Source: JACJYM01 sp965230495 (GTDB lineage Bacteria; Bacteroidota; Bacteroidia; Chitinophagales; Saprospiraceae). Taken from it: 64,000 nt of DNA. Shown here in pieces: positions 60,491 to 64,000 of this stretch (the first letter of the stretch is position 1; each line of letters opens with the position of its first letter). The stretch spans positions 1,178,001-1,242,000 of the forward strand of contig OZ246004.1 in assembly GCA_965230495.1 (NCBI GenBank), read 5' to 3'. Under the pieces are notes generated by a model. It was not told the DNA's origin. It saw nothing but the letters and a program-made list of their open reading frames with translations, and did not search any database. The position numbers and the translations under genes were made by a program.

Positions 60491-62848
60491 TCAAAATTTT
60501 AAGGAATATGTAACATAAGGTATAATTGGAAACAAACTTACTTGTTTTAATACTCTCTTGTCTTGGTCATAATCATAATTAAAATATAAGTAATACGGAT
60601 TTTTTCTGGAGTACGCATTATATGCACCTATTGACCATGTCCTCGTACGATTAGACTTCTTTTTGATAAAATTAAAGCCAAAATCCAACCTATGATATGC
60701 TCTCATTCGAAATGAATTTCTATCACCGTACTGTTGTAGCACTTCATAATTAGAACCAAATTCTTCCAAAGAATATAATTGTGAAAATCTAGAATTGGCA
60801 ATTGTTATTCCATTTCCAGTCCCATACACCCATGTAGCAGAAAAATTAACTCTATCCGATAATTCATAAATTCCGACAACTGAAACATCATGTCTTCTAT
60901 CATATCTAAAAGGAAATTCTCTGCCGTTATTAAGTTCTTCGAACTGTCTCTTAGACCAAGACAAAGTGTATCCAAGCCAACCTGATAGTTTTCCCTGTTT
61001 TTTCTGTAAAAACAGCTCCGCTCCGTATGCTTCTCCATCTCCTTGAGTTACTCTATCCTGCCAATCAGTATCTTCGAAAAGGCCTGACCCGTCTTTATAA
61101 GAAATTAAATTTCTCATTTTCTTAAAATAACCTTCAATAGATATTTCGAAAGACTTATTAAGAGTCTTTGCCATTCCAATGGCTACCTGCCAAGAATCCT
61201 GCGGCTTTATTCTTCCTGTAGTTGGCAACCATAAATCAGTAGGTGCTCCAGCTCCTTCAAAGGCTAGCAAGTTTATATACTGTCTCATTGTCGCAAAAGA
61301 AGCTTTTACCGAAATCCCTTGATTTATTAAATACCTACTACTAAATCTTGGTTGCAGAGAAGTATATGTCTTACCATCAACATTAAATCCTGAAAAATGA
61401 ATTCCAGCGTTAACTTTCAATTTCTTACTTAAAGAAATGTCATCTTCAATATACATCGCAAATTCAATGGCGTCTTTTTTATCCTGCCCATATTCTTGAT
61501 GGTAATCAAGCTGAGAATCGCTATCAATTCTATCTAAAACAAACAATCCTGGGTTAAATTGATGGCTTATAATATTTGCACCAAATCTAATGAACTGATC
61601 AGTACTTGGCACATAATCAAAATCCAATTTAGCTGCAACATCTCTAATACCAGAGTCATATGACAAGCCAATCTCTTCCTTGGCCTCATTAGCAAGAAAC
61701 TCTGTTCCAAACATAACTCCTGTCTCTAACTCATACTTGCTATATGTAAGAGTCGTATTCATAAAGAGTTTATCATGAATTATATGATTCCATCTCAAAG
61801 CACTGGTAATATTTCCCCATGAAAAGTCAAAATCACTAAAATCGATTACTTCCGTTTCTCTTTCCTTAAGGTTAAAATAAAATTTATCTTTTCCTGTATA
61901 AATACTCGCATATAGTCTATCTCTATCCGAAAATTTGTGATTAATCTTCGCATTGAGGTCATAAAAATAATATCCGGTACTTCCTTCATCTCCATCCTCC
62001 TCAAAACTTTTCTTTATAAAGGGACGAGCTAGTATATCAATATAGGTCCTTCTTCCAGAAACCATAAAAGAAGTTTTACCCTTATTAATAGGTCCCTCTA
62101 AAGTTAACTTCGAAGCTACCAAGCCTACTGAAAGGTCACCATGAAATTCTTGGTTATTTCCTTCCTTAAGATTAATTTCCAAAACAGAAGATAACCTTCC
62201 ACCATATCTTGCTGGAAAACCACCTTTTACCAACTTAACATCTCTAATAGCGTCAGAATTAAAAACTGAAAAGAAGCCAAATAAATGTGAAGCATTATAA
62301 ACCGGAACCCCATCAAGTAATAATAAGTTCTGATCTGGGCTTCCTCCTCTGACATAAAGTCCACTCTGCCCTTCTCCTCCGGACTGAACACCGGGAAGTA
62401 ATTGAAGGGCCTTTAATACATCAACCTCTCCCAATAAAGCAGGTATTTTCTTTATTTGCTTAATAGGAACATAAGCCACGCTCATTTGGGTTTCGTTTTC
62501 AATCCGATGTTCTTCAGTAGCCACTACTTCTACTATATCAAGTGTATTTATTTCAAGACTTATGTTAAGCTTTTGAGAAGTTGAGCCATCAATAACTACG
62601 GTCTTATTTTTATATCCAATGAAAGAGAATGTGAGTGCCAGTTCTTCTTTACTTTCTATAGTAAAACTGTAAAATCCAAAAGTATTAGAAACAGAACCTG
62701 ATGAAGTTTCAGGATCAAAAACAGAGGCTCCAATCAACTTTTCTCCAGAAGAGGCATCGTCAATGTAACCGGATATAGTAATATTTTGAGAAAAAACTAC
62801 ATTATGAAAAAAAGCCAACAACAAAATCGTAATAAACCGATACATCAA
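60491..62848 (-). CDS. TonB-dependent outer-membrane receptor
   Basis: 785 residues. Signal peptide ILLLAFFHNVVFS, a CarboxypepD-reg-like N-terminal domain (TISGYIDDASSGEKLIGASV, to ~residue 105), a plug domain (LLPGVQSGGEGQSGLYVRGG, VPVYNASHLFGFFSVFNSDA in parts) and a 22-strand barrel ending in VTYSLKF. It should import a ligand using TonB energy; the substrate is unknown. Its partner lipoprotein gene follows. It lacks a SusD-type neighbour, so glycan uptake is not suggested. Confidence 0.9.
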   Translation of the reverse strand: MMYRFITILLLAFFHNVVFSQNITISGYIDDASSGEKLIGASVFDPETSSGSVSNTFGFYSFTIESKEELALTFSFIGYKNKTVVIDGSTSQKLNISLEINTLDIVEVVATEEHRIENETQMSVAYVPIKQIKKIPALLGEVDVLKALQLLPGVQSGGEGQSGLYVRGGSPDQNLLLLDGVPVYNASHLFGFFSVFNSDAIRDVKLVKGGFPARYGGRLSSVLEINLKEGNNQEFHGDLSVGLVASKLTLEGPINKGKTSFMVSGRRTYIDILARPFIKKSFEEDGDEGSTGYYFYDLNAKINHKFSDRDRLYASIYTGKDKFYFNLKERETEVIDFSDFDFSWGNITSALRWNHIIHDKLFMNTTLTYSKYELETGVMFGTEFLANEAKEEIGLSYDSGIRDVAAKLDFDYVPSTDQFIRFGANIISHQFNPGLFVLDRIDSDSQLDYHQEYGQDKKDAIEFAMYIEDDISLSKKLKVNAGIHFSGFNVDGKTYTSLQPRFSSRYLINQGISVKASFATMRQYINLLAFEGAGAPTDLWLPTTGRIKPQDSWQVAIGMAKTLNKSFEISIEGYFKKMRNLISYKDGSGLFEDTDWQDRVTQGDGEAYGAELFLQKKQGKLSGWLGYTLSWSKRQFEELNNGREFPFRYDRRHDVSVVGIYELSDRVNFSATWVYGTGNGITIANSRFSQLYSLEEFGSNYEVLQQYGDRNSFRMRAYHRLDFGFNFIKKKSNRTRTWSIGAYNAYSRKNPYYLYFNYDYDQDKRVLKQVSLFPIIPYVTYSLKF

Positions 62849-62971
62849 AAATGTTTTATTAAATTATTACATATCGTAACCAAAATCTCTAAAACAACGA
62901 TTCTAATTTGATACTGCTCCTTGGTAAATAATTAATTAAGAAAACAGTAACATCAGTTAAAACTCACTAAC

Positions 62972-63004
62972 AAAAAAAGAAAGAAGCCCGAAGACTTCTT
63001 TCTT
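62972..63004 (-). terminator. Terminator after the T9SS type-B protein gene
   Basis: AAGAAAGAAG-N8-CTTCTTTCTT, perfect 10-bp arms; on the minus strand a T-run follows, 29 nt after the stop at 63033. Confidence 0.8.
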
Positions 63005-63032
63005 ATATAACTTATTAATTCTAAAATCAAAC

Positions 63033-64000
63033 TTATCTAACAACTGTCACATCTCCAGCAACCTTTTCTTCAACTAGATTAAGGTTTTCATCTAAAATTA
63101 CGTACTTAATCAGATAAGCATATACTCCCTGTTCAACATCCTTTCCATTCAAAGTACCATTCCATCCATCCGTTGGACTCATTTGACCCGGTAAATTTTC
63201 CCTAGAATAAACAAGTGTTCCCCATCTATCGAAAATCTGAAGAGAAAGAATACCTTGTATATCAGGACTAGAAACGTAGAAATAATCATTGTCAGGATCA
63301 TCATTATCAGGGCTAATGATATTAGGTATGCTAATATCTACAACCTTTCTTAATGAAATTAGTACTTGATCCATTACAGTACAATTATTAGCATCTGTCA
63401 ATGTAACTGTGTAAATTGTATTGACATCAGGCATAATTGTAACGGAAGAACAGTCCTCCGGAGACTCGCAAATCACTACCGGAGCAGAAGAACCATCTTC
63501 TGGTTGTGCAGTCCATACTACATTTAGGTCTGGTATTCCATTTATATAAGTTGAAATATCCAATGTTGTTTGAGTACCGAGTTCTATTATCTGACTTGGC
63601 CCTAACTCTACTACTAATTGTTGTGGAGCATCAATAACAACATCTTCTTCAATATTACAACCCTGTCCATCCTGAATTACTACATTGTATTCTCCTGGTG
63701 GTAAATCTTCGAAAATTGTTTCATTTCCAAATGTTTGTCCACCATCTATTGAAAACATAAAGTTTCCATCGCCACCGGTTACGTTAGTTATAGAGATGCT
63801 TCCTGTATCATCAGGACAAGGAGGATCAGTATGATTAACTTCTGCTTGAGGTATGCTAGGATCTACATCAACAATAACCTGATCAACATCTGAACAACCT
63901 GTTACCGAATTAGTAACTGTCAAAGTAAATTCTCCACCATAATTCACTGTAATAGAAAGTTGATCACCTCCATCAACCGGATTTCCACTTTCATGTGTCC
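63033..64000 (-). CDS. Large surface protein with SprB-like repeat and T9SS type-B sorting domain (5' end beyond window)
   Basis: The frame is open to the window edge, 322 codons including the stop. SprB-type/Ig-like units appear (DPPCPDDTGSISITNVTGGD, DLPPGEYNVVIQDGQGCN), then a type-B gliding-motility C-terminal domain: IPNIISPDNDDPDNDYFYV, IFDRWGTLVYSRENLPG, DGWNGTLNGKDVEQGVYAYL and GDVTVVR at the end. Type-B cargo is exported by T9SS and often forms long adhesins. Its start and length are unknown. Confidence 0.85.
   Translation of the reverse strand, partial: THESGNPVDGGDQLSITVNYGGEFTLTVTNSVTGCSDVDQVIVDVDPSIPQAEVNHTDPPCPDDTGSISITNVTGGDGNFMFSIDGGQTFGNETIFEDLPPGEYNVVIQDGQGCNIEEDVVIDAPQQLVVELGPSQIIELGTQTTLDISTYINGIPDLNVVWTAQPEDGSSAPVVICESPEDCSSVTIMPDVNTIYTVTLTDANNCTVMDQVLISLRKVVDISIPNIISPDNDDPDNDYFYVSSPDIQGILSLQIFDRWGTLVYSRENLPGQMSPTDGWNGTLNGKDVEQGVYAYLIKYVILDENLNLVEEKVAGDVTVVR

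Overview
The window is from a low-GC, AT-rich member of the Bacteroidota. The lineage markers are lineage-restricted protein families (DUF4293, DUF4249, a small CcmD-like protein, a fused E1 dehydrogenase), Por/type IX secretion (T9SS) sorting domains of both type A and type B, a TonB-dependent receptor paired with a DUF4249 lipoprotein, and futalosine-type menaquinone genes. Many genes lack an obvious Shine-Dalgarno but carry a TAnnTTTG box 10-70 nt upstream, the Bacteroidota -7 element. Genus cannot be decided from the sequence; a marine or environmental Cytophagia/Saprospiria-type organism is plausible.

Layout. 1-12.7 kb: edge of a peptide-type ABC ATPase, a Nudix-type regulator, DinB-like protein, OstA/LptA-like envelope protein, FAD oxidoreductase, DUF4293, a methyltransferase, two lipoproteins of unknown role, thymidine kinase, a MATE exporter, a small outer-membrane protein and a fused E1 ketoacid dehydrogenase. 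12.8-17.5 kb: first copy of a two-gene module, a T9SS-sorted surface protein followed by a TPR-CHAT putative protease with one C-terminal membrane segment; the surface-protein gene is frameshifted. 17.6-36.4 kb: mostly housekeeping (mqnD, pseudouridine synthase, leuS, metK, hscA, queuosine-precursor transporter, an exported peptide deformylase, thrB, gdh, ccmBCD-like genes, mqnA).

36.5-45.3 kb is the most coherent block: a probable inositol-sphingolipid locus. It holds a CDP-alcohol phosphatidyltransferase (phosphatidylinositol-phosphate synthase candidate), a DUF4833-like protein, a PAP2/AUR1-like enzyme (inositol-phosphoceramide synthase candidate), serine palmitoyltransferase, a GNAT-type acyltransferase (ceramide synthase candidate), an extended SDR (ketosphinganine/ketoceramide reductase candidate), myo-inositol-phosphate synthase, a PgpA-type phosphatase, a GtrA protein and a lipid kinase. 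Read together they would make ceramide, make phosphatidylinositol, join the two, and phosphorylate the diacylglycerol by-product or ceramide.

46.7-51.4 kb: second, intact copy of the T9SS-protein/TPR-CHAT module. The two copies share a nearly identical 1.95-kb tract covering the TPR-CHAT core and a nearly identical ~0.3-kb upstream region, while their N-termini, membrane tails and surface proteins have diverged. This looks like gene conversion or selective homogenisation. 51.5-64 kb: a glycosyltransferase, hbd, a BadF-type kinase, pfkA, cutA, a sirtuin, a small HTH protein, dapB, dnaG, a DUF4249/TonB-dependent receptor pair and the C-terminal end of a large T9SS type-B adhesin-like protein running off the window. 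No tRNA, rRNA, CRISPR array, IS element or prophage was seen.
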